NCBI RefSeq assembly: GCF_030272615.1
Contig: NC_081415.1
Location: 101,102,796 to 101,166,795, forward strand
Origin: Cryptomeria japonica
Lineage: Eukaryota; Streptophyta; Pinopsida; Cupressales; Cupressaceae
Reading direction: 5' to 3'
DNA: 64,000 bases
Shown here: in pieces, positions 33,777-44,884 of the stretch
How the letters are laid out: every line of letters begins with the position of its first letter
Numbering within the stretch: position 1 is the first letter of the stretch
Notes under the pieces: model-generated
Told to the model about the DNA's origin: nothing
Databases searched by the model: none
What the model saw: only the letters and a program-made list of their open reading frames with translations
Position numbers and translations under genes: made by a program

Positions 33777-35290
33777 TGATAGTTCTGATACTTAATATAA
33801 CTACAGATCCAATAGCCAACAAGATGAGAGAGGGGGGGGGTGAATCATACAAACTTAATCATCCATAAAAACATCAGATTCAACCTCAGTAACATATATA
33901 TCAGTCATATAACCAAAAAACTGTCAAACATGCAAACTCAAAAGCATATGAACAATATAAACCTCATAACACTAGATTTAACATGGAAACCCAAATAGGG
34001 AAAAACCACTATGGGATTTCGGACCCACTAAGAAATATACTCTTCTAGAGTATGCTCGGTTAAAAGAAAATCCTGTTAAATATTACAAACACAATGCTAG
34101 ATGTGACTTGGTTAAGGGATTTCCCTCAGATCTGTTAGGATCTTCACTTTGTTAGAAGTGACCTTGTCAAAGGATTTCAAACACTCAATCAGAATGTCAC
34201 CTTGCTAGAGGATTTACATATAAGACTGTTAAGTCCACTCGGTTAAGAGATTTCCTATCACTTTCACAAAATAATAGTAATAAAATCTATTTGCAACTTC
34301 ACATCTAAAATGCTAAAGTAGATTCCTATTTGTTCAATACAATCCAGACATAGAACTAATCTTGTCTATTTGCTGGGCATCAATACTTTGTTATTCTAAC
34401 AGTTCTTCAAGCTTCTGTGCTCGGTAATCTCTATGTGGCATACTTGTGCATACACTTTCCCACATACATTGTTTATCAATAGTTTCCTATTTATAAACAA
34501 TCTTCTAACCACTTAATCTCCTTGATCACATTCCCCATGATCAATCATAGCCATCAGATCTTCAATCTTGTCCAGGTTCATTGTATCTTTCAATCTAAAA
34601 ATGTTTTACCCCACCTTGGAACTTGTGTTAGAGTAATGCAGTTCAATCTAAGCTGTAGATCTTCCTGCCGACTTTCCATTGCCTTAGATTTGTTAACAAA
34701 CTTCTTCCATGGCTTACCAATCATTGATCCGCTCCAACTCATCAGCTTCTTTCATTAAATATCACATGTAAACATTTAATGCATTATGTTATAGCTCGTT
34801 TACAACTCGGTGAATACTAAACTTCACTCGGTAGACATTCTGCCTTCATTAACTGATAGCGATAACCTTAGGGTTGACCGACAAGGTTCCTTAGGGTTTA
34901 CCGACTAGGTTATTTGCCTAATAACATAGTATAGTATTAATCTTTACATTTTACAACATATGTATGATGTTAAAACAATCTAAAACATCAAGATCTCATC
35001 ATTGTTTGACTTGGTAGAGTTTCCCATTGAATAACTTATCCCGTTATTCATCATATTCTTTCCTGTGTCTTTAACGACTTCTTTATAATCTTCATATCAT
35101 ACTTCTCAAGATATGGCAACATCATACTGAATTAGAAAATCAATTTCTTGACATCAATGACAAAATAATAATATTAAGATAGTAAAACATCTTTAATCAA
35201 TTATGTCCATAATCATCAACAACCTTCTCAATATCCTTATTGAAATGTCAACAATCTTTCATTGTCTGTTATAATGTAATATTGCCAATA
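33777..35290 (-). repeat. Element E 5' LTR
   Basis: Begins TGATAGTTCTGATAC and ends ATTGCCAATA (CA to TA at the tip), followed by GTAAC. It contains a TATA copy at 34488-34499. It carries a short extra duplication of CCTTAGGGTT near 34866-34900 that is absent from the partner LTR. Confidence 0.92.
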
Positions 35291-36234
35291 GTAACTGTTA
35301 GGGAACATTACTGAAAAATGATCTGTAACTTTGCACTTTCATCTTGCTAAATTAGATCCAGTTTTGCTTCATAATCTGCAACACTCAAGCAAATCTCTAT
35401 CTTCTCTGGGATGGCTTAACTCATTCTCCAAATGCCACCGACACATAAAACATCAGTTGTGTCACCTTAAATAGCCATAAAAACTAAATCAGCTATAAAA
35501 CCTAATTACATCTTGAATTTACAATACAGATCATAAAAGATCAATATACAAATCATTACAACAAATTACAATGCAATATCAACCATTGATTATTTATAAC
35601 CCATCACAAAAATCTGATCTGTACATAAGTCAAACCCTTAGAACATTTTGCTAAGAACTTTGCACATTCCCAATAAATTATACCATCTTCCACACCAAAA
35701 CACATTTCAAATGATTCACACGGGTTGTGTCATGTTATCTTCTTTATGTAGATTCGCCACCAATCACCGTCAAATAAAAAATCATTATCGGTTGAGTGAA
35801 TTCATCATCAGTCCTAAAACCCTACTAAAATCTTAGCACAACTCCATCAGAATTTCAAAAGATGCCTTCTGGTAATCAACATAGGATGCAGTTCTGGTCA
35901 CATACACAAATTCATCATAAAAGCTTATGTCTCAAACCACAAGTTTCCAACCATCACCGATTTACCGATTCCATCAAAATCTTTGTTTTTACTAGTTGAA
36001 GTCCTAATTCTTAGTCATGTTGATAAACCCTGTCAGACTTACAAATTCTAAATCCAGTAGACCAAATTACTTATCCAATAAGTCAAACATCAAATTTCAT
36101 CTGTAACCATCATCAAACATTAATTGACATAGGTTGTCATCAATAAAAACACTAATAACTGATCATGTCATCATCATTCCTCTACCGGTACAATCATCAA
36201 CTCATTTGCATCAGTTATGCCAAACATGCCAACA
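35291..36234 (-). repeat. Element D LTR, right part
   Basis: Resumes the LTR broken at 19938, first repeating GTAAC, and ends ATGCCAACA at 36234 against a PPT. A minus-strand TATA-like GGCTATTTAAGG lies near 35470. Non-coding; plus-strand frames here (35648-35836, 36165-36536) show no domain. Confidence 0.8.
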
Positions 36235-36655
36235 ATCTTCCCCCCTTTGGAGTTGATGGAAACACCAATCATATATACAATCATAGAATCATGAGATCAT
36301 ATATGCCAAACATTTTTTGGTCTTCTCTTTCTTTTCTTCTCCTCAAGCCTGATCATCAAATTTCTTTCTCTTCTCCCATAACTGATTATCTGATTTCTTT
36401 TTCTTCTCCCCATTTGATAGAAATACCAAACAAAAATGCATCATTTGACTTCAATTTGATCAAAGATGTAATTCATATCATACTATATCAGAGCCACTCC
36501 CCCTATGGAGTAGCCCACATCTTCATCAATCCTTAGTGAAGAATAAACATGAAATCTATAGGATCGAGGCAAATTCAACATCATAGTTCTTCCAATGTAG
36601 GGATCTAACCCCTAATTTACTTCTGAGAAACTCAAAATTAGTCCTTAACTTAAAC
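36235..36655 (-). mobile_element. Element D internal stub: PPT, 3' UTR and last codons of pol
   Basis: The PPT (plus strand ATCTTCCCCCCCTTTGG) adjoins the LTR. At 36590-36650 the minus strand gives EFLRSKLGV, aligning with the end of RNase H in element E near 21972. Beyond about 36655 the similarity ends, so only the 3' end of element D survives. Its 5' LTR and body are missing. The stretch 36656-37090 has no recognised content. Confidence 0.65.
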
Positions 36656-37090
36656 AACTAATGGCATAGCAATAGAAGAAGAGGATGTTATTTCAAATTT
36701 TTAGAAGTTTAAACTCAGATATGTTCTTCAAAAAATACCTTAACTTTTGTTGGATTCCCTAACCTTCTTGCTGAAATGCTTCTAGCTCTCTAATCACCTG
36801 AAAATCTTGATCGCCTTGTTCTTCAGCTCAAAAATACTTATTCATAAAGTGAATAATGACTCTCATATTTTCCCTTTTAACCTTGCAAACCCTAATTTTA
36901 CTTTGAAATAAATGCACATCAGATATCCAACTGGATGCCCTATTTAGCTATCAGATACTGAAATCTACCATCAGAGTTTCAGGTATCAACTAAAATTCAA
37001 AACCCACCATTTGTAATCCATTGACTATAGATCTCATCAAGGGGTACTACAAGATTTGCATGAATTTTCCTCCCCCCAAGATGAAAAGCC

Positions 37091-38235
37091 CTAGTTACCG
37101 AATGAGTGTTCTACACCAGATTCAGGTACAGATCCACCATCTGCTTTAGATTCATCTTTTCTCACCCACATCTTCTCATGTTTGTCTCTGATCTCTTCTA
37201 CTTTCACTTTTCGCTTCTCATATGATTTGTTCTTCTCCACCAAAGCATTGTTCTTGCTTCTGTAGTACTTGGCAATGTGACTGGTTTTGTTACATGCACG
37301 ACAAACAACATCATTCTACATAGGTATGAAGTTCATTTGATTTAACCTTGTCCTACACTGATTAGAATATGTCCCAACATCCCACAATCATAGCATATTT
37401 TATTTTGGAAGTTATTCATTACTTTTCTACACATATTTGACTTGTATCCAAAATTATTGCATATGAAACACTGACCGGTAAAGGGAGGAACATTATTCAT
37501 GTTATTTATTTCATTATTCATCTTGCTTCTACATTGATTCACCATATGACCAAACTTATAGCAATTAAAGCATCTACCATTGGATTTGTGAGCATTAGGC
37601 TATCTTACCAGAGGATTCTTTCTCTTCTTTTGATTAGGTTTTTCATTGCCTTATCCAAATCTGGAGGATTCACCTTTCTCAAATCCTAGACCTTGCATGT
37701 CCTTTCCATGTCTATGACTTTCTAGCATCCCATCAAGCCTTGTTGAGCTATGTTTGAATTTGTCTTTGTATTCATTAGCAATAGTAATTTGTCTTTCAAG
37801 TTATTGATTGTTATTTCTTGACTATGTCAACTCAAGCTTCAACTGATCATTCTCATAGGTAAGCCTAAAGCATTCATCTTCTCTTTCCTTCAATGATTGT
37901 GCTATATTTTCTTCATTTTTCTTTTGGTCATAATTCTCCTTAGTCATCCTCATAAAAATGGATTGCATCTCATTCTTCAAGGCAACATTCTCTCTCTCAA
38001 GCTTGTTAACTTCATCATATTTATCCTGATATTCCATGATTTGATCTTCTTTCTCCTTTAGCTTGTACATGAATTCATTCTTGTTCTCTCTAGAGATGTT
38101 ATCTTGATCCTTTAGATCATTAATGAAATCATCAGTAGCATTTAGGTTCTTCTTCAAGGTACAAATCTCATTTCTAGTTGCATCAAGATCTTCAAGTGCC
38201 ACACTAAGTTGTCTTTGAAAATTGAAATCCATTGA
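37091..38235 (-). pseudogene. Element C gag with four zinc knuckles
   Basis: Start proposed at ATG 38235 (MDFNFQRQLSVALEDLDATR), 52 bases past the PBS. The N-terminal part is a long charged coiled coil (LKEKEDQIMEYQDKYDEVNK, EREDECFRLTYENDQLKLEL). The C-terminal part has four knuckles in a row. They are CFNCYKFGHMVNQC (37531-37572), CFICNNFGYKSNMC with Tyr for His (37439-37480), CYDCGMLGH broken by a one-base loss (about 37350-37395), and CRACNKTSHIAKYY with the last Cys changed to Tyr (37262-37303). It ends at the stop 37091-37093. Typical Copia Gags have one knuckle. Three or four stops interrupt it. Confidence 0.75.
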
Positions 38236-38286
38236 ATCAATCTCCCAAATCTTCCTAAAGCAGTTAAGCTTTCCCAGAGCAACTAG

Positions 38287-38300
38287 GCTCTGAGACCAAT
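38287..38300 (-). other. Primer-binding site of element C
   Basis: The minus strand reads ATTGGTCTCAGAGCC; TGGTCTCAGAGC is one change from TGGTATCAGAGC. It adjoins the LTR start at 38301. Confidence 0.85.
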
Positions 38301-38406
38301 TGTTATAATCAAGGAACACTAAGAGGGGGGTGAATCAGTGTTCTACTGGAAATAAAATTTACTAACTTATTCTTTATCCACCGATTAACAATGCATAATA
38401 GTAAAG
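38301..38406 (-). repeat. Element C 5' LTR, left part
   Basis: TGTTATAATCAAGGAAC to AGTAAAG, matching 15737-15845. Interrupted by element G at 38407. The final TAAAG (38402-38406) is the duplicated target, repeated at 52097-52101. Confidence 0.9.
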
Positions 38407-40657
38407 TGTGAGGCCCTACCTCGAGCCATCATAGCATTTCAGTTATTTCTCATGTTTTGGAATTATTATTGATACTTTATTTTGATGCATTATGAACATA
38501 GATTCTATATGATCCAATGATTGGATAATATTGATATGGTGTATGTCACTTATCTCTGATTTGCAGTACTTTATTTTGATTCTAGAAATTATGGATGCAT
38601 GCTTTATAAATGATTAAATTTCATGATGATTATGATGATGCCATTTAGTAGATTATTTAATGTGGATTTAAGTGGATAATTGGAAACTTGATTATTATAA
38701 TTGAAATTGTATGCAAATATCTGAATCGTATTCTTTTCATATGATAATATTATATGTGATTATTGGAGTTACTAATGTGCAAAGTGAGATGTGCAGGAAA
38801 ACTAATCCATGTGACCATGGAAACTATTCAGAGAATCAAGCCTAAACCTATGTGCATTTGTGAAGCCAAGGGATGTCTATTTGGAGAGACAACACCTTGT
38901 GTGTAAATGTGTTTTATTTATAAATATTTATTTTTGGGTGTGTTTTTAATTTGAAATTATTAAATTTATTAATTCCAAAAAGGGACATTGCCATGTGTAT
39001 TTAAGTATTGTGTAATTTTGTGGGGTCACTTGACACGTGTTGTGAAATGAGTTAGCAGTGACATGTCCCTCAGAGGGAATTTGTTTTACCAATGCATTTT
39101 TAAAATATCCTAGTATGGTCCCAAGAAAGTATTGGATAGGGAGCCATTAGAAAGGTCAACTCAAGGTTGACCTATAGGTAAACTTTGGGTGAGTTTCTAG
39201 AGGGTTAAACTAACTCCTAAGGTTAGGTTAGGGGCATTTTTAATGGACCATATGTTATACCTATGGGTAAAGGCAAATTTGAGCCATGTGTCCTCTCCTT
39301 GGTGACTCTCTAGTCACCTCAAAAGTTGAGTTTTTCAAGATGGCCTAGTTTCAACTTTTGAGGATCTTACCTAGGTTAGACAACCTTCCTAATGTGTGAT
39401 ATTTTGTCTTCCCCATTTTCTTTTACCTTTTTAGGGTGCCTTGTATAGAGAGATTGTAAGGTGTTGGGAAGACCAACCTATGAAAATATCTCACCCTTCC
39501 CAAGAGGATTGGAAAGAGTGAGGAGTTTCTTCTTAGGGAGTGGTTTGAGAGGGAGAATTTTGATCACCCACTCTCCATTTTTGGAGACATAGAATTTTTG
39601 CTCAAGTTTTTGGTTCTAGTTTTTGGAGTTGGATTTTTTTCTAAGTCTTGAGAAGGAAAAAGAATAGTGGATTGGGCAACTCTCCAACTTCTCCTCATAT
39701 ATATTTGCAAATTTTTAAGGTTGGTTTAAATACTTCTTTGTATATATTGTATTATAAATGTGAAAATATTGTTTAGTTGTTTCCTTTGTAGGCTTAGGAA
39801 GATTGTTTTGAGTTCTTCCTTGTGTATTTTGCATGTTGCATGTTATATTTTTTTGGGTGTTTCAAGGTCATACTTACCCTTGAGAGGGTAGAGTAGCCTT
39901 GGGGGTGAAGGGTTGTTTGACAACCTAAGACTGTAGAGACTCTCTTCTTGGAAGAGAGTGATACACAAGGGTTATGGGGCCCTTACTGCATTGTTGTTTT
40001 TATGTTTATGGAATGAGGGTCATAAGGAGAGATTTGGGCTTGTATGCCATCGGGGACATAAGGATATTTGTTGGGACAAGTTTGAACTTGTGGTTATTCT
40101 ACTTGGTATCCTTGCAAAAAACTTATGTTCTCCTATTTATAGATTCTCCTCTAGGTACTTGGTCCACCTTCACCGCACAAGAGATAGTCACTTGGTGACT
40201 TTGCTTAACCTTGGGATGTGAGTGAAAATGTTCTAAAATTCTCTTGTGTTGTGTTTGCATGTTTGTATCCCATTTAGCCTTGGTTCTCCTAGCTCAGGGG
40301 TGGCTTCATGTAAGCCTAGGTTGGGAGGTGAGCCTCCATGGTCACAACCTATAAATGTTAATTGCAGGTTTGCTTGGATTAAAGATTGGAGTGGAGTCTA
40401 CTTGTAAGTTCCTATTTTATTGCATTTAGTTTTTTAAAAAATGTATTTGACAAGCCCTCATTTGGTAGAAATGAAGGGGCTTGAGTTTTGTAATCTTCCT
40501 ATTTGTGTAAAGGAAATAATGATGAAACAAATGTATTTATTTCATTGTATTTATTTATTGCTTAAAAAAAAAAGGTGGAAAGAAATCTATTTTTTGTTTT
40601 ATTTGTTAATAAAATGTATGCATGTAGGAAATGAGAAAGAAAAATAGATGCATATTT

Positions 40658-42787
40658 CTTTTTTTTAATAAAAGTGGAAAATCCACTAAACTTATATATT
40701 AATAATAAAGTATTTACACTGGGTTCAAAAAAATGCATATCGGCAAGAAAGAACCTGCAAGAAAACCTCCGGTTGTAGCCTTCAAAAAGATAAAAATAGG
40801 CACTACCCTTACATCATATGTTCTATCCAGTCAGACCCCCCAACCCCCTATCTCTACAATTTTTACAAGGGTCCCATAGGACAATTCCAAAAAACTAGAC
40901 TATCACCGAATGAAGGGCAGATCAAAATTGCCATGAAGGACCACCAGGAAGATAAGTGAGATGAAGTTCCTTGCCAAAGCCATAGATAATCAACCGAGCA
41001 TGATAGAAGCTGAAGAACCTTCAAGCCTACAACACCAAAAACCATTCCACCAACTACAAAAAGAAAATAGTTAGATATCCAAAAACCTGGAACTAGAGCT
41101 CTCCTCCAGAGGTTCATGAGGTGAGGCCGGAGGTGGAATAACCCTTAAAGAAAAAGCTAAACAAATAGGAGTAGAGCACAAAGAACCTAGGGTGATTAAT
41201 GAATGTAATGCCTGAAAGACAACCCAAGCTCTATCCACATATTGATCAGGAGCCAAATACAACAAAAAATCCATGGAGGCTCGAGTGTCTTCCATGGAAT
41301 CACATATCAAACCCATTCATAATTCATGCAATAATTGGCTAGACCAACCATTAGCCATAAGCTCGTGACAAGGAAGAAAGCCGCCATAGTAAAAAGACCC
41401 CATATGAAAATGATAACCAGCCAATGTGGGAGAAACCAATGCCCAATTGCATATTTACAGATAAATAAACGTGGAAACCAAGAGGTGGAACAAGTCCACA
41501 TCAAGTAAAACATCAAAGCAAATAGTAACAAAGTGAGAGAGAATCTCAACATAAGAAACATGAGGGAAAACTTGCAACCATCAACACCCCAAAAACCTAG
41601 AGAATTCAAAATCCACCGCAGGAGTAAACAAGTTAAAAACCTTACCAAGCTTGATAGAATTGTCCTCATTTTCTTCCCCCAATATTCAGGCTTCTAAAAC
41701 CACTCTATAAACACCAATGGATAGAGAAGAAGACATTTGCAGGAGGAAGGGCTCCAAAAAAGCCACAAAGAGCATAACATAAAAACTGCTATGACAATAG
41801 CATGAGATAATATAAATGAAAAAATTGCCCTTAAACTTTCGATAATGATAATGTACAATATCCATAGCAAGCTTACTTGATAAGAACAATTCGCATGGAT
41901 TAACAACCCTTACACTAAAACCCATAAATGCATCTTTAGCAAGCGAGGGCGCCACCCTCGACAATGATTTTCCCATAAGCTAGTTCTGTCAAGGCCAAAA
42001 CACACACAAGTCGCCAGTGATATATAGTACTTACATCAAGTAATAAATACCTAAGATCATACCAAATGTTAAAAAGATATAAGCATGCCAAATCCTATAA
42101 AGGACTAAAAATAAAGACTGCATAAGTCACACATGCCACCATCCTATAGATGTCTTTATCAAAGACAAATACTCAAAGACAAAATGCAGTATCCATATTA
42201 GATATCGGCCTATACAATGCATCTCACTGCATATTTAAGTTGTTCTGATTAATATGACAAATAGGTTTTAAGGACCCAAAACCTTTAACATAGGAGCATA
42301 TAATAGATCATCAAAAAGCATCCAGACCAACTAAGAACATCTTACAAGATGACTGACAAAGAGGCTAGTTAACCGAAAGGTGAACAAAAGAAAGGAACAT
42401 GGAAGTAGAAAAACCAGGGAAAACACATCACAACTTTAAATACTTAAGGAGATCCGCCACCTTATTGACCAGCTGGTCATAGTTTACCGTAGCAGCTTTG
42501 AGTTCTTCCAGGTCCTTGTTTGGCTTCTTCTCCTTCTTTTTACCTCTGGTCATTGTTTTAGGTCCTTGCACTTCTCTCGTGCCTTCAATGTCAGGTTCAA
42601 TCTCCAGGGAGTCCTTCTCCTCCTCCAGTTTGTTGATGAAGATTTTTGTATTGCCAGCAAAGGCCTTCAGAATGTTCTAGGTCCTTGCACTTCTCTCGTG
42701 CCTTCAGTGCCAGGTTCAATCTCTAGGGAGTCCTCCTCCTCCAGTTTGTTGATGAGGATTTTTGTATTGCCAGCAGAGGCCTTCATA
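40658..42787 (-). mobile_element. Element H: poly(A)-tailed non-LTR-type insertion (LINE or processed copy)
   Basis: A 2.13-kb insert in the LTR of G, absent from the other LTR. It is flanked by the 10-bp direct repeat ATGCATATTT (40648-40657 and 42788-42797). The minus strand ends TTTTATTAAAAAAAAG at the left flank, so it has an A-tail; long target duplications plus a tail indicate target-primed retrotransposition. The element's 5' end (42430-42787) codes for a charged segment (NTKIFINKLEEEKDSLEIEP, GKKKEKKPNKDLEELKAA) ending in DLLKYLKL. The open frames at 40863-41976 are hydrophobic and show no RT motif. Either a heavily truncated LINE or a retrocopy of an unrecognised transcript. Confidence 0.65.
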
Positions 42788-42789
42788 AT
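42555..42789. repeat. Tandem duplication of about 117 bp at the 5' end of element H
   Basis: The block TAGGTCCTTGCACTTCTCTC occurs at about 42559 and 42679, and the copies run through TTTTTGTATTGCCAGCA. They differ by a few substitutions and a 3-bp indel. It repeats the same protein segment on the minus strand. Confidence 0.9.
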
Positions 42790-43080
42790 GCATATTTAAG
42801 TTGTTTCATTCTATTTTTTTTTATCATTCTGCAAAAATAAGTGTTAGAAATGTAGTTAAAAATAAATAGGAAAAGCTATTTTTGTCTAAAGTTTAAAAAA
42901 AGGGAAATGTAGAAAGAGAAATAATAAGTGTTAGTTGTAAATCTTCTTAAATTTTCATCTTGCTATTTTATTTATAAAGAAGAATATGAAAGAAATAGTG
43001 CAACTAATAAATAAATTATTTTTGTTATTTATACCCATTTTCTAAGTTAGTGTAACAGAAAATTAAAGTCCAGATTGTAG

Positions 43081-43085
<5 letters not shown>

Positions 43086-43125
<40 letters not shown>
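43086..43125. repeat. (TA)n microsatellite
   Basis: About 20 uninterrupted TA units in the 5' LTR of element G. Confidence 0.95.
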
Positions 43126-43127
<2 letters not shown>

Positions 43128-43399
43128 GGTTAAATATTCTAAATACCTATTAATTTGTGTCAATCTAATATGCCATTTAAAAAAAAAAAGACATTAACTA
43201 AAATATGTGTTGCATCTCATATACATTTAAAATTAGATTTCTTCATACATTTAATATTCTGTTAAAAAACATAGATCTTTTCAATCTCTGTGTGTGTGTG
43301 TGTAAAATATATATAACATATATTTTATGCTGCTATAACAAAAATATAATAAAAAAAAATTATGTAAAAAAAATAAAAATGGTTTAAGTTTCTTTTGTT

Positions 43400-43830
43400 G
43401 GGGGTTCGGCCCTTATGGTGGGGCCGTGGGGGCTATGGTCACCCACAGCTGCAAGGCTTACCCCTGCGATTGTGGGAAGGTTTACCCATAGTCATAGGGC
43501 CGAGGCCCCATGGCCTATGGGGAGGCATCCCCACAACTGCAGGGGGAAACCCTACAACTGTGGGCATGGCTGCCGCGACGGACTACCCCTTGCAGCGAGC
43601 AACCCCTTCCTCTATTAAACCCCATGCACCGCCTAGAACAAACACTACCCCCTCTACGCAATCCCCTTTGGCCACCTTTTGCACTGCCTGGCCCCCTCTC
43701 ACAGCTTTGTTGCCTCTCTCTCACCACTATTGCCCATCCTTCACCACGACCGCCTTCTTTGGCCTTCCTTTTGGCATGCCGCTGCCAAGCTCACCTGCAC
43801 ACACACATGCCAAAAAGAAAATGTTAAGGG
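43400..43830. other. GC-rich block inside the AT-rich LTR of element G
   Basis: A sharply bounded GC-rich stretch rich in CCCC/GGGG, CpG and imperfect inverted repeats such as CCCACAACTGCAGGGG. The homologous block in the 3' LTR (about 50775-51150) is shorter by roughly 60 bp. The plus-strand frame of 148 codons is Pro/Thr-rich and not preserved in the other copy. Confidence 0.7.
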
Positions 43831-44757
43831 TTGCTCCATAAAACCCTAATCCAATTTCAAGTTAGGGTAAAATGGAGAGAAGAGAAGGTAAAAGAGAGAG
43901 TTAAAATATTTTAAAATAAACCCTAGTTAGGGTTGAAAAATAAGAAAAGAGATAATAATAAAAGAGAATAAAATTATAAAAAAAGGGGAAATCCCTTTTA
44001 AAATTTGAAATGAGAATTGTCCCATGTAATTTAAAGTTATTATTTTATCTAGTTGATTCTCTTTAGGAATTATAATTAAAATTGGGAATAATTATTTATT
44101 TAGTAATTTTATACTCATATTGGGTAAATTTATTAGAAGAATTTATTAATGGAGACTTTAAATAGTATAATGATTAAATTTAAGTTAAGGAGACATTTTA
44201 AATGTCGAATATTAAATATTTGATTATTTCAATGTTGAGGTAGTTTAATAGCAAATATTTAATATTTAATGTTGGGGAAATTTTATTCATCAATTAAATG
44301 AGGTTTTTGACGAGATTATTTTTATATTTGATTTAGTTAATTTTAATAGACGAATTTAAAAACCTTATTACTATCGCTCAATTAATTATTTTAAATTCAA
44401 TAAAATAAGTGTTAACATTATTTTAAATAGTCCAAGAGCAATTAAATACTATTTTGGATAATTAATATCTCTTGAATAATAATTAGAGAATTTAATTGGG
44501 GTAAATTAATTAAATTAATAAATTTAGTTGTGATGACACTTTTGGGGTATAATTAGTCTAGTTTAAATTGTAAAGTTATAATGGTGGAGTTAATTATATT
44601 AACTTTAGGACCCCATTCTTTTAACACATGAGATAACCCTTAGCTTAGACAAACATATTTATCTCATCTTTATCATAGAGTATTTAGTATTTTTATGTTG
44701 TTTTAAAAAAAAAAAATTGTTGTTGCGTTTTCGCCCAAAAGTTTGGGCATGACATTT

Positions 44758-44769
44758 TGGTATCAGAGC
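44758..44769 (+). other. Primer-binding site of element G
   Basis: TGGTATCAGAGC, a perfect match to the initiator tRNA-Met PBS, three bases after the LTR end at 44754. Confidence 0.95.
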
Positions 44770-44884
44770 AAGGTTTCCAGCACTAGGAACATTTCTCCAT
44801 TATGTTTCGCTTTAAATATTATTTTCTTTAAAAATTATTATTTATTTATTTATTTACTTTATTTTATTTTATTGATCATTAAGG

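Larger units (their letters stand above)
19939..35290 (-). mobile_element. Element E: Ty1/copia retrotransposon with complete domain set
   Basis: LTRs at 19939-21427 (1489 bp) and 33777-35290 (1514 bp) match at about 95 percent by eye and are flanked by GTAAC. The PBS is at 33763-33774 and the PPT at 21428-21440. With element F and its duplication (7589 bp) removed, gag through RNase H is a single frame of 1384 codons from 33712 to 21972. It is broken by about a dozen stops but shows no net frameshift. It sits inside the LTR of element D. It is the best preserved Copia in the window. Confidence 0.92.
38407..44754 (+). repeat. Element G 5' LTR (interrupted by insertion H)
   Basis: Begins TGTGAGGCCCTACC and ends GGGCATGACA next to the PBS. 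It is homologous to 49061-52096 from position 39227 on. It contains a TA microsatellite (43086-43125), a GC-rich block (43400-43830) and AT-rich DNA with TTTAATATT repeats (43900-44700). No coding domain is visible; plus-strand frames at 39958-40221 and 43395-43841 are not conserved as frames in the partner LTR. Confidence 0.92.

Noticed and set aside
40863-41976. Hydrophobic minus-strand frames that might be a membrane protein gene
   Set aside because: They are short, overlap in different frames, lie in an inserted retrocopy, and show no family motif.
43395-43841. 148-codon Pro-rich plus-strand frame
   Set aside because: Product of the GC-rich LTR block; the other LTR copy has indels that destroy the frame.
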